Shown in pieces: positions 44,491 to 57,500 of a stretch of 64,000 bases of DNA (positions within the stretch are counted from its first letter, which is position 1; the number at the start of each line of letters is the position of its first letter). The notes beneath the pieces were generated by a model. That model saw nothing but the letters and a program-made list of their open reading frames with translations. It ran no database searches and had not been told where the DNA came from. The stretch is from Notolepis coatsorum. Lineage: Eukaryota > Chordata > Actinopteri > Aulopiformes > Paralepididae. The translations under genes were made by a program, and so were the position numbers. The stretch lies in contig OZ020592.1 in NCBI GenBank assembly GCA_963971535.1, positions 122,090,707-122,154,706 of the forward strand, written 5' to 3'.

Positions 44491-46004
44491 CTGAACTGTA
44501 ATGTGTAGGCCTAACTAGAGTACATTACAGTACAGTGCGGGAGGGGAGGGGATATTTTGGTTAATTAAGAATTGTGATAATTAATCACCAACTAACCATG
44601 TAGCAACCAGTAGTAATCACCAATAATCCCAAACCACACAGGCTCTGCCACACCTAAACGTAATCTCACAAGTTGCAAAAACACTTCTCAAGAACAGATA
44701 ATCACCCAGACACAAAAACCATGCTATATGCATTACTGACATAGAAAATCTAAACGAAAGACATAAACAGTCACTTTGCACAGGGTGTCTTACTGTATTT
44801 ATTTCTGTATATTTTATTTCATTTCATTTTATTCTATTTTACTCTACTCTTATCCTAGGCAACTTGATTTGATTTGTGTTATTATTCTAATTGTGACCTG
44901 TCCTGTCCTGTAAATGTTTAAATGTTGAGCGATTTGCAGTGTCAAATTTCCCACGGGATAATAAAAGTATTTCTATTCTATTCTATTCTATTCTATGCGT
45001 TTAGCATTTAGATTATTAGTGTCATGGTTCCTGCCAGGCAGCGCTTCCTCCCTCTCTCTCCATCTCTCTATATTGCGTTCCAAACACAACCGTGATAATT
45101 AGATAATTTAGGATTAGATTTAGACTATTGGATTATTAGATTATATATTCCAACTATATTTATTGTAGGGCAAAATAACTGATATACATACCCTCATCTC
45201 GCACCTTGTTGCTCATATGCACATGTCCAGAGTTAATAATATTGTATATTGTTTACACTGCCTTTTTATTCTATTTTTACTTCTCCACTGTAGGAATTAT
45301 GTGACCTGTACCTCTATGTCTTCTACTACCTGTACCTACCCTCCCCCCTCCCCATGCTGCTGAATTTATCTTATCTTATAAATGAATACAAGGTAATAAT
45401 AAGGCTTACCTTGTAATTGCATTTCTCCATCTTTGTTAAAGTTGTTTGCTAACGAACTGCGTGCTAACTAACTGCGTCTGCTTTTGACGTTCAATTAACG
45501 TTCGCTAACGTAGAGAAACGTCCGTAGTTTACGCCAGACGTACTTCGAGATACTTCCGTACTTTCCGCCAATCAGCGCGCGTGTCCTGTCAGCGGCAGAA
45601 GTGTCCTGTGGCTGGCGGAAGTTGCCCGTGAGCGGATTTCTCCGGGGATGCAGCTGGACCCTATTGGCCTGGCCGCGTGAACCTACTTGCGTTCAGCGTT
45701 TCTCTGATTGGCCACGACGCCCACGTGACCGCGCGCTAGCCCGCCCCCTTATCGCCGCCTGCCGCTCCTGTGTGGCACGAGCGGCAGAGGTCCCTCGCGG
45801 AAATGAAATGCGGAAATGTAATGTTATGTTCGAATCGAATCGCTAGAATACACAACATATTTATCAAAACAACTACCAGATTCACTCATAACGTTATTTC
45901 GCGTTTTTATTCATAACGTTATTTCGCGTGACAACACAGCACAGCTGTCAGAAACTGCCCATTGAAGGGGTTTGAATCACTGTACATCAGTGGAGGCTGC
46001 TGAC
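44491..46004. other. Non-coding, with (TTCTA)n tail and dispersed repeat ends
   Basis: A retroposon tail cccacgggataataaaagta followed by ttcta repeats lies at about 44951-44996. cataacgttatttcgcg occurs near 45889 and 45911 and again near 46853. No gene is supported; the 81-codon frame at 45601 has no motif. Confidence 0.4.
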
Positions 46005-46330
46005 TGAATGAATGAATGAATGAAAACTTTATTTAACAGATTGCAGAATGGGTACAATACAGTACGGCTCAATACATACAATTGTTAAGGGGATGCAGAC
46101 CTGAGAAAGACGTTTGTCTTGTTTCCATCAGGGTCCCCCATTTTCAATTCATATAGACATATATGACATACATGACATACAGATAGTCAGTACTGCTACA
46201 TCTATACATTTATGACATACCAGATTTGCAAATACAGTACTGTTTGTGATACAGAAGGAGTCAAGAAGAGGGAGTATATACATTTGACGTAGAAAACTGT
46301 ACATTGGAGGAGGTTGGGTGGGGGGGGTTG
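46005..46330 (-). mobile_element. LINE 3' end with AATG/AATC-type tail
   Basis: The minus strand ends with the same 3' untranslated sequence as plus-strand copies at 47895-48200, 49675-49900 and 50690-50865: ctgatggaaacaag, ctgcatccccttaacaattg, gcaatctgttaaataaag and a tetranucleotide tail. The coding part is absent, so the LINE clade cannot be told. Confidence 0.75.
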
Positions 46331-47200
46331 GGTACATTGGGATATTGACAACCATACTGGGTAATTTACATTGGAGGTGGTTGGGGGGGGGGGCGTCTCT
46401 ACAATTCGTAGCCGCATTTCTGCAGACCCCTCTCTGATTGGTTGAACTCCATTTTTGCAGACCCCTCCCATTTCTGCAGACCCCTCTCTGATTGGTTGAG
46501 CGAAGCCCCTCTCTGATTGGCCCCCCGCATGAGCCGAGACAGGCTCCTCTAGCGAGATGCTTCCAGCTGCAGCTCCGGAGACCAGCGCTTACAAGCCCCG
46601 CACATACAAGCCCGCACATAGCAACCCCTCGCTTCCATTGGCTGATTTTGGTCACGTGATTTGGGTCCCACCCAATGGCTGAAGTTCTGCAGACGCCTCT
46701 CTGATTGGTTGGGCTCCATTTCTGCAGCCCCCTCTTTGATTGGTTGAGCGAAGCCCCTCTCTGATTGGTTTAGCTCGCCATGCGGTAAAATGCGGATGTT
46801 AATGTTATCATCTCAAGAAGATACAAATAAATATACTACCAGATTCGCGTTTATAACGTTATTTCGCGTGACTTCGCGGTTTATTCATAACGTTATGCAC
46901 ATTTCACAACACAGCCAGCTGTCAGAAACTGTACATTGTAACGTTATATGTTTATTCACGTAACGTTATTTCACGTGACGCGTTCAACTTGTTTACACTC
47001 CCCACTTACTGAAACTGTACCATGACGCACTCCCCACTTAACCCAGTTAATGCCTTAACTAGACAGTTAACAATATAACATTTAGATTAATTAACCCAGT
47101 TAATGCCTTAACTAGACAGTTAACAATATAACATTTAGATTAACACAGTTAATGCCTAACTAGACAGTTAACAATATAACATTTAGATAGAGAGGCTGGT
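46331..47200. repeat. Local short repeats
   Basis: ctctctgattggttgagc units recur between about 46430 and 46770. ttaatgccttaactagacag units recur three times between 47036 and 47190. No coding sequence is seen. Confidence 0.6.
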
Positions 47201-47894
47201 GGTCAAGTCAAGAGTTTTATTTGTCACAAGTTGTTTATTTGCATACACGTTTATGGGACAGTTTTCTACACCTGACTGAACGGTCTGGGGACAAATGATT
47301 AAGGTGGGGTTACAATGATATCAAGGATGAATATGAAAAAGGGGATCTGATCTGATGGTACTTGTACTTTATAATGTGTTATATATGTATGTACATGGAT
47401 TTTATGTCCGGATGGTATATCTATGGAATGGTCACTGTCTCTATCACACTCTCATATGTGCATGTTTAGCCGCATACAAGTATCTAGGATACACATATTC
47501 GTATGTGTACATAATAGGTTTACACACACTCATATGCACAAGGCTAAGTTATACATGTCAGGGGCACACATACATGCACATACTCACTTATAGGAAATAG
47601 GCATACACACACCTACATATACACATAGTTGAGGTATAGGCTCTCACTGACACATATGGGGGATATACATGTACATAGGAGACACACACATACGTAGCTG
47701 AGACGCACATATATATGCACACCTGAGATATACACTCACATAGGGGGCGGAGGCACACATGGATACGAGACACACACAAGAGATAGGAGTACAGTCGCAT
47801 ACCTGGAAGATGCACACACACACACATGTGAGGCATGTACACATGCTTACGTACACAGCCCTCACCCAACCCACCCAACCCCACCCCACCAACC
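47201..47894. other. Non-coding, cryptically simple sequence
   Basis: From 47560 to 47860 it is rich in acacacata/tacatgcac words. The phrase ggtggtcaagtcaagag near 47210 recurs at 50925 and, inverted, at the right end of the window. Confidence 0.4.
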
Positions 47895-48220
47895 TCCTCC
47901 AATGTACAGTTTCTACGCCAAATGTATATACACTCCTTTTCTGGACACTTTTGTATCACAAACAGTACTGTATTTGCAAATCTGATATGTCATAAATGTA
48001 TAGATGTAGCAGTACTGTCTATCTGTATGTCATGTATGTCATATATGTTATGATGAATTGAAAATGGGGGACCCTGATGTAAACAAGATGAAAGTCTTTC
48101 TCTGGTCTGCATCCCCTTAACAATTGTATGTATTGAGATGTACTGTACTGTACCCATTCTGCAATCTGTTAATAAACTTTTCAATCAATCAATCAATCAA
48201 TTCAATCAATCAATCAATAC
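47895..48220 (+). mobile_element. LINE 3' end with (AATC)n tail
   Basis: Plus-strand copy of the family at 46005: aatgtacagtttctacgcca, gaccctgatgtaaacaagat, ctgcaatctgttaataaact and then aatc repeats. A second tail-only copy lies at 48471-48543. The intervening stretch and the stretch after it share acacatgcatgcatgctatc, so a block of about 330 bp has been duplicated. Confidence 0.75.
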
Positions 48221-48619
48221 ACGTACCCACATACATATGTTGGAGACACACATGCATGCATGCTATCATGCACACCTACATGTGTCTGGGACGCTTTCTC
48301 TCACATGCAATATGGAGAAGGGTGGCATCCCGATAGAGGATGCAGCACATACCTGCTCGCAGGTAGATCGGTCTACATGCAAAGTATATATATCAGGGAT
48401 GTATACGCACAATGTATAGTATAGTATTTTTCTTTTTTTCGTAAGTCTTTTTTATTTTCCATGTCAGTTGTACCCATTCTGCAATCTGTTAATAAACTTT
48501 TCAATCAATCAATCAATCAATTCAATCAATCAATCAATCAATACACGTACCCACATACATATGTTGGAGACACACATGCATGCATGCTATCATGCACACC
48601 TACATGTGTCTGGGACGCT

Positions 48620-48797
48620 TACCGAACACTGTGACCTCATTTTCTTCTTCTAAATTCATGCTATATTATGTTATTATGTTATTTGATACTATCTTGTCTA
48701 GCACAGTCTCTGGAGCGTAACAGTAAGAAGCATTTTGTATGAAAGTATTCTGTACTTCTGTATGACAACTATTAAAGAACTTGAACTTGAACTTGAG
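48620..48797 (+). mobile_element. 3' end of the CR1/L2-like LINE (20012 family)
   Basis: gaacactgtgacctcatttt, cagtctctggagcg, cagtaagaagcattttgta and acaactattaaagaa followed by cttgaacttgaact match the tails at 20013-20160 and 60110-60280. It is a 5'-truncated, tail-only copy. Confidence 0.8.
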
Positions 48798-49674
48798 TTG
48801 TTAATGTATTTGTATGAGTCCTTTACATGTTTTGTATGTTCTTACAAAAAAGAAAAAGGCAAATCTTGGAAGTTGCATATGGTGATGTGGAAAGAGATGT
48901 TTTGAATATTGGAGAGATTTGTGCAAAAAATATCAAAAAAAAAAAAAAAAATTAAATGCGGGTGGTCGTGCCCGCAAAGATGTGCATAATACAATAGTAA
49001 TAACATATAATAGAATCCAATAGAACGACATTGTGCAATAAAACAAGTAAACAGAGTAGGGCATATCGGTATATGTACATAAGTTATTTACAGAGCATGG
49101 TAGGACATGCTAGGTCCTGTGGTAGTGCAATATTAGCTACGGATGAGGCACTGGGTCTTTATGTACATGCTATATTGGTGGTCAATGTCACTTCGGATTG
49201 CTACGACACATCTCTACTGCTTGTGACAGGCTGTGGTGCGTTCCAGACTTTACTCCTGTTGGGAAACTATAGCGATGGTCTGTGCTCACCACACTTTTCT
49301 TCGGCCTCCCCGCAGCGAGCCGTCGTCGACCCCCGAGCTTCATTTTACGACGGGCAACAGAGGTGGGTTGAGCCGCTATACTTGGCCCAGCACGGTTAGC
49401 GACTCGCCTGAGTGCGTGTGCACGTTTTGATGCATGGCTGATACCAGAGCGGCCGAAGGTGTGTAGCGCTGACAGCAGCTTGGAGGGATTCCCCTTCAGC
49501 TGATTGAAGGTCTTTATCATGGCTTTATCATCACCACCCTCTGTAGAGCCTCTTGCTCTGCCTTTGTGCAGCTGGAGAACCACACAGACTTCACACAGAC
49601 TGTCTGTACAATACTGCTGTAGGCCTATAATACTTATGTAAATAAGTAAGGCAATTGAAATATATCTGCAGTAC
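48798..49674. other. Non-coding stretch
   Basis: An A-run at about 48940-48951 and general retroposon-like sequence. The 166-codon minus frame (49688-49188) has no motif I can identify. Confidence 0.35.
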
Positions 49675-49895
49675 AGCTCAATACACACAATTGTTAAGGG
49701 GATGCAGACCAGAGAAAGACTTCCGTCTTGTTTACATCAGGGTCCCCCATTTTCAATTCATCATAAATGTACAGTTCCCTCCCCCTTGTATATATTTACT
49801 GTATGTCACAAATGTAACAGTACTGCATGGTCTGCATCCCCTTAACAATTGTGTGTATTGAGCTGTACTGCATTCTGCAATCTGTTAATAAAGTT

Positions 49896-49943
<48 letters not shown>

Positions 49944-49979
49944 GTCACTGTACCCATTCTGCAATCTGTTAATAAAGTT

Positions 49980-50015
<36 letters not shown>

Positions 50016-50275
50016 GTCAGGTCACGTGTACCCATTCTACAATCTGTTAATAAAGTTTTCAATCAATCAATCAGGGCCTGTGGTCACGTGTACCCATTCG
50101 GCAATCTGTTAATAAAGTTTTCAATCAATCAATCAATCTGTTAATAAAGTTTTCAATCAATCAATCAATGAATCAATGAATCAATCAATCAATCAATCAA
50201 TCCCGCAGTGCAACGTGACCCAAATCATACGGCAATCTGTTAATAAAGTTTTCAATCAATCAATCAATCAATCCC
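49675..50275 (+). repeat. Tandem LINE 3' ends with (AATC)n tails
   Basis: A 3' end copy at 49675-49900 is followed by about six repeats of gcaatctgttaataaagttt plus an aatc tract, at about 49875, 49961, 50040, 50101, 50138 and 50231. The repeats look like tail-to-tail duplication instead of separate insertions. Confidence 0.8.
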
Positions 50276-50884
50276 GCAGTGCAACGTGACCCAAAATCAC
50301 GTGACCAAAATCAGCCAATGGAAGCGAGGGGTTGCTATGTGCGGGCTTGTATGTGCGGGGCTTGTAAGCGCTGGTCTCCGGAGCTGCAGCTGGGTACTAT
50401 TGCCTCTAGCCAGGAGTCGAAACTCCGTTAACTCCAGAGAGAGAGGCTGAACGCAATTTATACGCATGGAAGTATTGATTACGCCATAACGAATATACCG
50501 TTAACTGGAATATGTTGTGTGTGCCTTTACACATGTTGGATAGGATTATGTAATTGGTTTGTATAGCGTCGCGTATAACGTTATTTCGCGTGACTTCACG
50601 GTTTATTCACATTTCACAACACAGCCAGCGTTCAACTTGTTTACACTCCCCACTTACTGTACAATGTAACATTTAGATTAACCCAGTTGTCTATCTGTAT
50701 GTCATATGTTACGATGAATTGAAAATGGGGGACCCTGATGTAAACAAGACGAAAGTCTTTCTCTGGGGTCTGCATTCCCTTAACAATTGTATGTATTGAG
50801 CTGTACTGTGTACTGTACCCATTCTGCAATCTGTTAATAAAGTTTTCAATCAATCAATAACTAGACAGTTACAATATAACATTT
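50276..50884. other. Non-coding, with another LINE 3' end copy
   Basis: 50280-50400 is an inverted relative of 46560-46680 (cagccaatggaagcgagggg). A LINE 3' end with a short tail lies at 50690-50865. No gene is seen. Confidence 0.5.
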
Positions 50885-51640
50885 AGATTAATTAACCCAG
50901 TTAATGCCTTAAGAGAGAGAGGCTGGTGGTCAAGTCAAGAGTTATTTGTCACAAGTTGTTTATTAGCCTAGACATTTTCAATTCATCATCTTGTTTACAT
51001 CAGGGTCCCCCATGTTCAATTCATGATAACATATATGACATACAGGTAGACAGATGGACAGTACTGCTACATTTAGACATTTATGACATACCAGATTTTG
51101 AACTTGTGGTAGGCCTAGACATTTTCAATTCATCGTCTTGTTTACATCAGGGTCCCCCATGTTCAATTCATGATAACATATATGACATACAGGTAGACAG
51201 ATGGACAGTACTGCTACATCTAGACATTTATGACATACCAGATTTTGAACTTGTGGTAGGCCTAGACATTTTCAATTCATCGTCTTGTTTACATCAGGGT
51301 CCCCCATGTTCAATTCATGATAACATATATGACATACAGGTAGACAGATGGACAGTACTGCTACATCTAGACATTTATGACATACCAGATTTTGAACTTG
51401 TGGTAGGCCTAGACATTTTCAATGCATCGTCTTGTTTACATCAGGGTCCCCCATGTTCAATTCATGATAACATATATGACATACAGGTAGACAGATGGAC
51501 AGTACTGCTACATCTAGACATTTATGACATACCAGATTTTGAACTTGTGGTAGGCCTAGACATTTTCAATTCATCGTCTTGTTTACATCAGGGTCCCCCA
51601 TGTTCAATTCATGATAACATATATGACATATATGTATGGG
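50885..51640. repeat. 147-bp tandem repeat, five copies, left inverted arm
   Basis: Units of 147 bp containing cagggtcccccatgttcaat and gacatttatgacataccaga are derived from the LINE 3' end, read on its minus strand. Because 147 is divisible by three, an apparent 258-codon frame runs through. The first unit has the variant acatttagacattt. The same variant marks the outermost unit at the right end of the window, in inverted orientation. Confidence 0.9.
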
Positions 51641-52036
51641 CCACTCTCCAGGTGACCTGCATCGACCTTGCCCACACCAGGATCTCCTCCTCAGACTGGT
51701 GAGTCATTCGCACAGTGGCCTCAAAAGAGGTATGGTCAACGCAGGTCGCAGGATGGGTTCACCGCACGTCTGTACGTGCAGACATGATATGTGTAACCCT
51801 TCGGTAAAAGTCCTTCAACACACAAGCAACAAGATGTTATTTTTTTGAAAGCCAGTAAATACTGACAAAAAAAAGCATAGACACTTAGAAGAAGCAATGT
51901 ACAGTCCCCCCCACCCACCCAACCTCCTCCAATGTACAGTTTCTACGTCAAATGTATAGCCTTTCTTTTCTGGACTCTTTTTGTATCACAAACAGTACTG
52001 TATTTGTAAATCTGGTATGTCATAAATGTCTAGATG
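51641..52036. other. Spacer and LINE 3' sequence left of the large transposon
   Basis: 51900-52036 is LINE 3' sequence on the plus strand (aatgtacagtttctacgtca). It continues at 63525 after the transposon, which shows the insertion point gatgTAgcag. 51641-51890 has no recognised content. Confidence 0.6.
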
Positions 52037-52038
52037 TA

Positions 52039-52063
52039 CACAGTAAAATTCGCAGTGTCAAAT
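52039..52063 (+). repeat. Left terminal inverted repeat of the large transposon
   Basis: 25 bp beginning cacagtaaaattcgcagtg, with an exact inverted partner at 63498-63522. Confidence 0.9.
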
Positions 52064-52139
52064 ATGCAGTGTCAAAGTACATTGACTCTTTCAGAGTTAT
52101 TACAACAACAGTTTGAGTAAAATGCAGACAGTGTTGGTG

Positions 52140-52262
52140 AAATATTTCGTAGTTAATTGGCTGGTGTCATCACTACTCTGGGAAGCTCCGCCCATCTCCT
52201 TCTCTTGAAGAACGTCCAAGACACGCCATTTTCTTCACGTCGCGGCAGAGGTAACTCGGCAG
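52140..52262 (+). promoter_or_regulatory. Putative promoter and non-coding first exon of the transposon gene
   Basis: A GC-rich patch with ccgcccatctccttctct leads to cggcag|gtaagt, a consensus donor with GT at 52263-52264. The matching acceptor is cttgcag at 54524. The transcription start is not known; the left limit is a guess. Confidence 0.45.
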
Positions 52263-52429
52263 GTAAGTTTCTCCTAATCACATATTAATTAATTAATTCG
52301 GTAGCTATTGGCTTCCAGCAACTTGCAAGAGGTAATGTTAATGTTGTTAAATACAATGTGGAGGGGTGATTGTGAATTGTATCGTTTGGAAAAAAAGATC
52401 GATAAAAACACATGGCGATACATTGGCTT

Positions 52430-54256
52430 ATAGTAACAAACATTTGCACGCCATGTTCTGAGGTAAATGTGTGTACAGTATGAAATCAATTAACAGTTAT
52501 TTGGCATTTGACCAACATTATTATTTTGTTAAGTCCACAGATTTCGGCGACAGCCAAGAAGAGTGCACGCACGTGCGCCATTTCACATTGAGTGAGGCCT
52601 TGAACGTGAGCCAGCCCTTAGTGAGTTTTTTCAAATGTGTCTTGCTAGCTAATGTTAATGCGGGGAAATACCCTTGAATGATATAAGTAATCTGTACTAT
52701 GAAATGGTGTGTTATGAGAGTGAGTGCATTAGAATGCATACAATATGGTTGATTGAGTTTATTGGAAGAAACACAGGGCGATACATTGGCTTAACAAACA
52801 TTTGCACGCCATGTTCTGAGGTAAATGTGTGTACAGTATGAAATCAATTAACAGTTATTTGGCATTTGACCAACATTATTATTTTGTTAAGTCCACAGAT
52901 TTCGGCGACAGCCAAGAAGAGTGCACGCACGTGCGCCATTTCACATTGAGTGAGGCCTTGAACGTGAGCCAGCCCTTCGTGAGTTTTTTCAAATGTGTCT
53001 TGCTAGCTAATGTTAATGCGGGGAAATACCCTTGAATGATATAAGTAATCTGTACTATGAAATGGTGTGTTATGAGAGTGAGTGCATTAGAATGCATACA
53101 ATATGGTTGATTGAGTTTATTGGAAGAAACACAGGGCGATACATTGGCTTAACAAACATTTGCACGCCATGTTCTGAGGTAAATGTGTGTACAGTATGAA
53201 ATCAATTAACAGTTATTTGGCATTTGACCAACATTATTATTTTGTTAAGTCCACAGATTTCGGCGACAGCCAAGAAGAGTGCACGCACGTGCGCCATTTC
53301 ACATTGAGTGAGGCCTTGAACGTGAGCCAGCCCTTCGTGAGTTTTTTCAAATGTGTCTTGCTAGCTAATGTTAATGCGGGGAAATACCCTTGAATGATAT
53401 AAGTAATCTGTACTATGAAATGGTGTGTTATGAGAGTGAGTGCATTAGAATGCATACAATATGGTTGATTGAGTTTATTGGAAGAAACACAGGGCGATAC
53501 ATTGGCTTAACAAACATTTGCACGCCATGTTCTGAGGTAAATGTGTGTACAGTATGAAATCAATTAACAGTTATTTGGCATTTGACCAACATTATTATTT
53601 TGTTAAGTCCACAGATTTCGGCGACAGCCAAGAAGAGTGCACGCACGTGCGCCATTTCACATTGAGTGAGGCCTTGAACGTGAGCCAGCCCTTCGTGAGT
53701 TTTTTCAAATGTGTCTTGCTAGCTAATGTTAATGCGGGGAAATACCCTTGAATGATATAAGTAATCTGTACTATGAAATGGTGTGTTATGAGAGTGAGTG
53801 CATTAGAATGCATACAATATGGTTGATTGAGTTTAATGGAAGAAACACAGGGAAAATGCAAGGAAGGCCCTGTTACCAAGCTGCTAACATTGGCTTAGTA
53901 ACAAACATTTGCATGCCATGTTCTGAGGTAAATGTGTCCTACAGTATGAAATCAAGTAACAGTTATTTGGCATTTGACCAATGTTATTATTTTGTTAAGT
54001 CCACAGATTTCGGCGACAGCCAAGAAGACTGCACGTGCGCCATTTCACGTTGAGGGAGGCCTTGAACGTGAGCCAGCCTATACCCTTCGTGAGTTTTTTC
54101 AAATGTGTCTTGCTAATGTTAATGCGGGGAAATACCCTTGAATGATATAAGTAATCTGTACTGTGAAATGGTGTGTTATGAGAGTGAGTGCATTAGAATG
54201 CATACAATATGGTTGATTGAGTTTAATGGAAGAAACACAGGGAAAATGCAAGGAAA
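52430..54256. repeat. 358-bp tandem array in intron 1 of the transposon gene
   Basis: Four nearly identical units start at 358-bp spacing (phrase cagtatgaaatcaatt at about 52468, 52826, 53184, 53542). A fifth is modified, with about 40 extra bp, and a sixth is partial, ending near 54256. Each unit contains tttcggcgacagccaagaag and gcacgcacgtgcgcc. Apparent 68-72-codon frames on both strands repeat with the units and are not taken as genes. Confidence 0.95.
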
Positions 54257-54300
54257 AAACCCTGGGTTATATAGCTCTCCTTTTTTTGTCTGTTTGCATC

Positions 54301-54479
54301 TGTGGGAAATTAGTGTCAGGCTTGAATATTCAGTGACTTTGTACTTATTATTTACCTTATTGGGGACATTGATCTAAGTAAAACATTTAATAATAACTTA
54401 ACTTAGATCAATGTCCCCAATAAGGTAAATAATAAGTACAAAGTCACTGAATATTCCAGCCTGACACTAATTTCCCACA
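54301..54479. repeat. Long hairpin, 79-bp arms
   Basis: tgtgggaaattagtgtcagg begins the left arm (54301-54379). The right arm (54401-54479) is its complement with about one mismatch. The 21-bp loop is AT-rich. It lies in intron 1, about 45 bp before the first coding exon. Confidence 0.85.
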
Positions 54480-54537
54480 CTTCCCTGTGTTCAAGTTGCC
54501 CACTCGTTGGTAACTCTCTTGCAGGCTTGCTGCAAGC

Positions 54538-57500
54538 ATGCTGTTGAAAGTCCAACTGGGAGATGTCCAAAAGTTTGTTCGGATTACAGAAATAAATCTG
54601 ATCGAGTTTCTGAGTGCAGGTAAGAAATTGGGATCATTGGGAAATTGTCCTCAATGTGATACTCAATGGTTATCCACTGGGTGGATCTGTGGCTTCATCT
54701 ATTGTATTGCAGACAGCAATTATTCAAGATTAAGTGAATATTTAGTGAGTAGATTTAGAAATCACTGGATACATCCAATGACATTTCTGTTTATGCTTTT
54801 GTGCCCGTTTCTAGCATTTGCAAAGTTTGGTGTCCCAGCTGTAACGGAAGGTGTGAAAGTTTTTGACAGTTCGGGGACCGAATTGGATGACGATGTTTTT
54901 GAGGAGGTAGCAAGAGATGCATCCACTGGGGTGCTAATCATCAAATATGACACAGGTTTGATTACATTTGTAATATATATTTAATGAATAAGTTATTTGT
55001 CATGTGAAGCTTACATTCGATTAGATAAGGGACATCTTTATGAGGAAACTGTGTATAATCTTTTTATTTATTTATCCTGTCTCCACGCTAGCCTCATCTG
55101 AGCAGTCTGTCTCCACGCTAGCCTCATCTGAGTGGTCCCAACCATCATCCCTGGATTCGTCAGGGTCACAGCCATCATCCCTGGATTCGTCAGGATCACA
55201 GGATACTGTCATCATTTCAGAGGACCCTTCACGAAAACGCCATAGGCTGGATACAGAGGCCAAGCAAGTAAGAGTTGACACACATGTAATATGTATGCAT
55301 CACCCTGTGATTCACAACTCAGAAATGCATGTTTTTTACTGTCAATGTTATGCCCCCATCTTTTCCATTGTACTGGTCGCGTGCCTGTAAGAATATTGTA
55401 GCTCACTTGAGATTGGATGGATCTCTCAAATTATCATCTCCACGAGTCAGAAGCATGCTAGACAGACCTCAGATAGGGTTAAAACTGATATTAAGGATAC
55501 TTATCCTTTACCTTAACTTTGAATTGCAGTCTACAGTATATTCCTAACACTGAATTGTTTTTTGTGCATGTGCTTTTGTGCTTCAAGTTGGTGGAATCCA
55601 TTCTTCGTGAGAAATCTGGTGGAGAACGCATAATAAATGAATACAATCGAACCAAGTCCTTGCACGATGACAACAGAAGGAAAATGGTGAACCTATTGGC
55701 AGCTGACTTGACAGAGAAGAATGGGTAATTAGCTCCTTGTTTTTAGTTTGTTCTCAATCTAGCTTTCCGATTAATTTGAAATCTAAATGAAATCCAGGGA
55801 ATATGACTGAGAAATACATTCTTCTTTAATCTTAATCTTCCAGTACTTCACCACCCAGACATCTGAAGGAAAAGTATGCCAGAGGGATCGTGACCTTATT
55901 CCCCTACCTCAGTGACCCACACTCTAAGAATGGCTATGTGAGTTGCACACAGTAATGGTTGTGGCAATATTGATACATTTTTAATCCTACCAGAGCATGC
56001 TGTTTTTCACTTTTAAATGTGAAGTGTCTGTTTTTATTCCACCCTCCAAGGAGCATTATTATGATGGCCAGAGTGGCAGTGGATACTTGGCCTGGAGGAT
56101 TAAAACTATTCAGAGAACCGCTGCTAAAGACAAACGATCATCATTTGGAGGTAACACTAATAATGCATATCTTGAGTACAACGAGTTGATTAACAAAACA
56201 AGCAGCATTATTGATTACTGTATACAGGGCCGTAGCCAGGGTTTAGAAAGTAGGGAGGTAATTTTTTTTTTATACAAACTTTATTATCTAGAGATCAACT
56301 TAAGGTCAGTCACTCACAAAGTAATTTACAGGACGTGGGGGCACTTACAGGTGAGTGGCCTAAAGAGTGCACCAAAGCCCTGTGGTCTCTTATGCATTTA
56401 TAATTTGGTGAATGGGCTAAATGCATACCAAAATGAGTTATACAACCCAACCTATTCATTCAAAATGCATTATCTATAATAAAGTCACCTGTTGTTGGTA
56501 AAAAAAATAATTTTACTGAAGTATTAATATATTTCTCCACTTCTTGGCTCACTGAAAGTACACAAAATAAGGACAGACAAAGACAGAGACACAAAAAGCT
56601 GTACAATTTAAACAATACCATACTGGTAATGAGCAAATATGCGCAATTAATGCATGGAGCTGTTCCATCTTATTTCATTTGATACTAACTACTCAGTTCA
56701 TACAGATTTCAAGTATCCAAATATCCATGATGAATATTGCATAAGGTTTACACAGTAAATAGATCACCTGTTTTATATTCATGCTCAGAGAGGAGTAATA
56801 GTTAGATCTTTATGTGTGATTTATATGTCAATTAAATCAATGGTGTGCTTGTTTGGTTGGGGAGTTTGACCTCGGTGGCCTCATAGCTGGCTACGGCCAT
56901 GACTGTGTACCTGCAGAACTCCATCAATCAGGCCTTTGGTAGATTCTTTTTTTTTGTGTTTTTCCCCATATTCTGTAGAATCCTGTGGAGAACCATCTTG
57001 TGGAGGAGGACCAACTGCCAGACGAGATTCCCATGTTGTTGCAGAGACTGCCCTGAGCGAAGAGGAGTGCAAGGAAGCGATCTCACTAATGAAACATTCA
57101 GCTGATGAGGACACAGTGAAGAACAAGATGAAACTGACATTTGACTATAGGCACAACAAGGTCCTCGACCCCCAGCAGTCAAGCAACATACTGTCTGACT
57201 TTCCACGTTTCCAAGACGTCAAGGGCTTGGTAATTATCTATAGTTAGTAGAAAAGACTCACGCACATCCCAAGTGTATAGTCACGGGTGCTAGACTCAAA
57301 ATAGATCTGTAATGTTGTGGAAAAAAAGTCTGCACACCGTCTGTAGTGTTCCCAAGTTTTAATATACTTGAACACAACGTTTCGGCCTGTGGTAATTATC
57401 TGCCATTATTTTGACCATTTTGTGACACTTGAATGATAGACTGTAGATGTATTGTACCTCAACTAGCACCCACTAACTTTGGTTGGCTGTGAAATCCTGA

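Noticed and set aside
50926..51702. 258-codon repetitive protein with 49-residue units
   Set aside because: The 147-bp LINE-derived tandem repeat is a multiple of three, so a frame stays open by chance; the same units occur inverted at the window end.
52430..54256. CRISPR-like regular repeats
   Set aside because: Units are 358 bp with no short spacers, and the context is eukaryotic; it is a plain tandem array.
56979..57060. Frameshift in exon 7 of the SAMD3-like gene
   Set aside because: A neighbouring frame looked plausible at first, but the phase from exon 6 gives ESCGEPSCGGGP and runs open to the end of the exon, so no lesion is needed.
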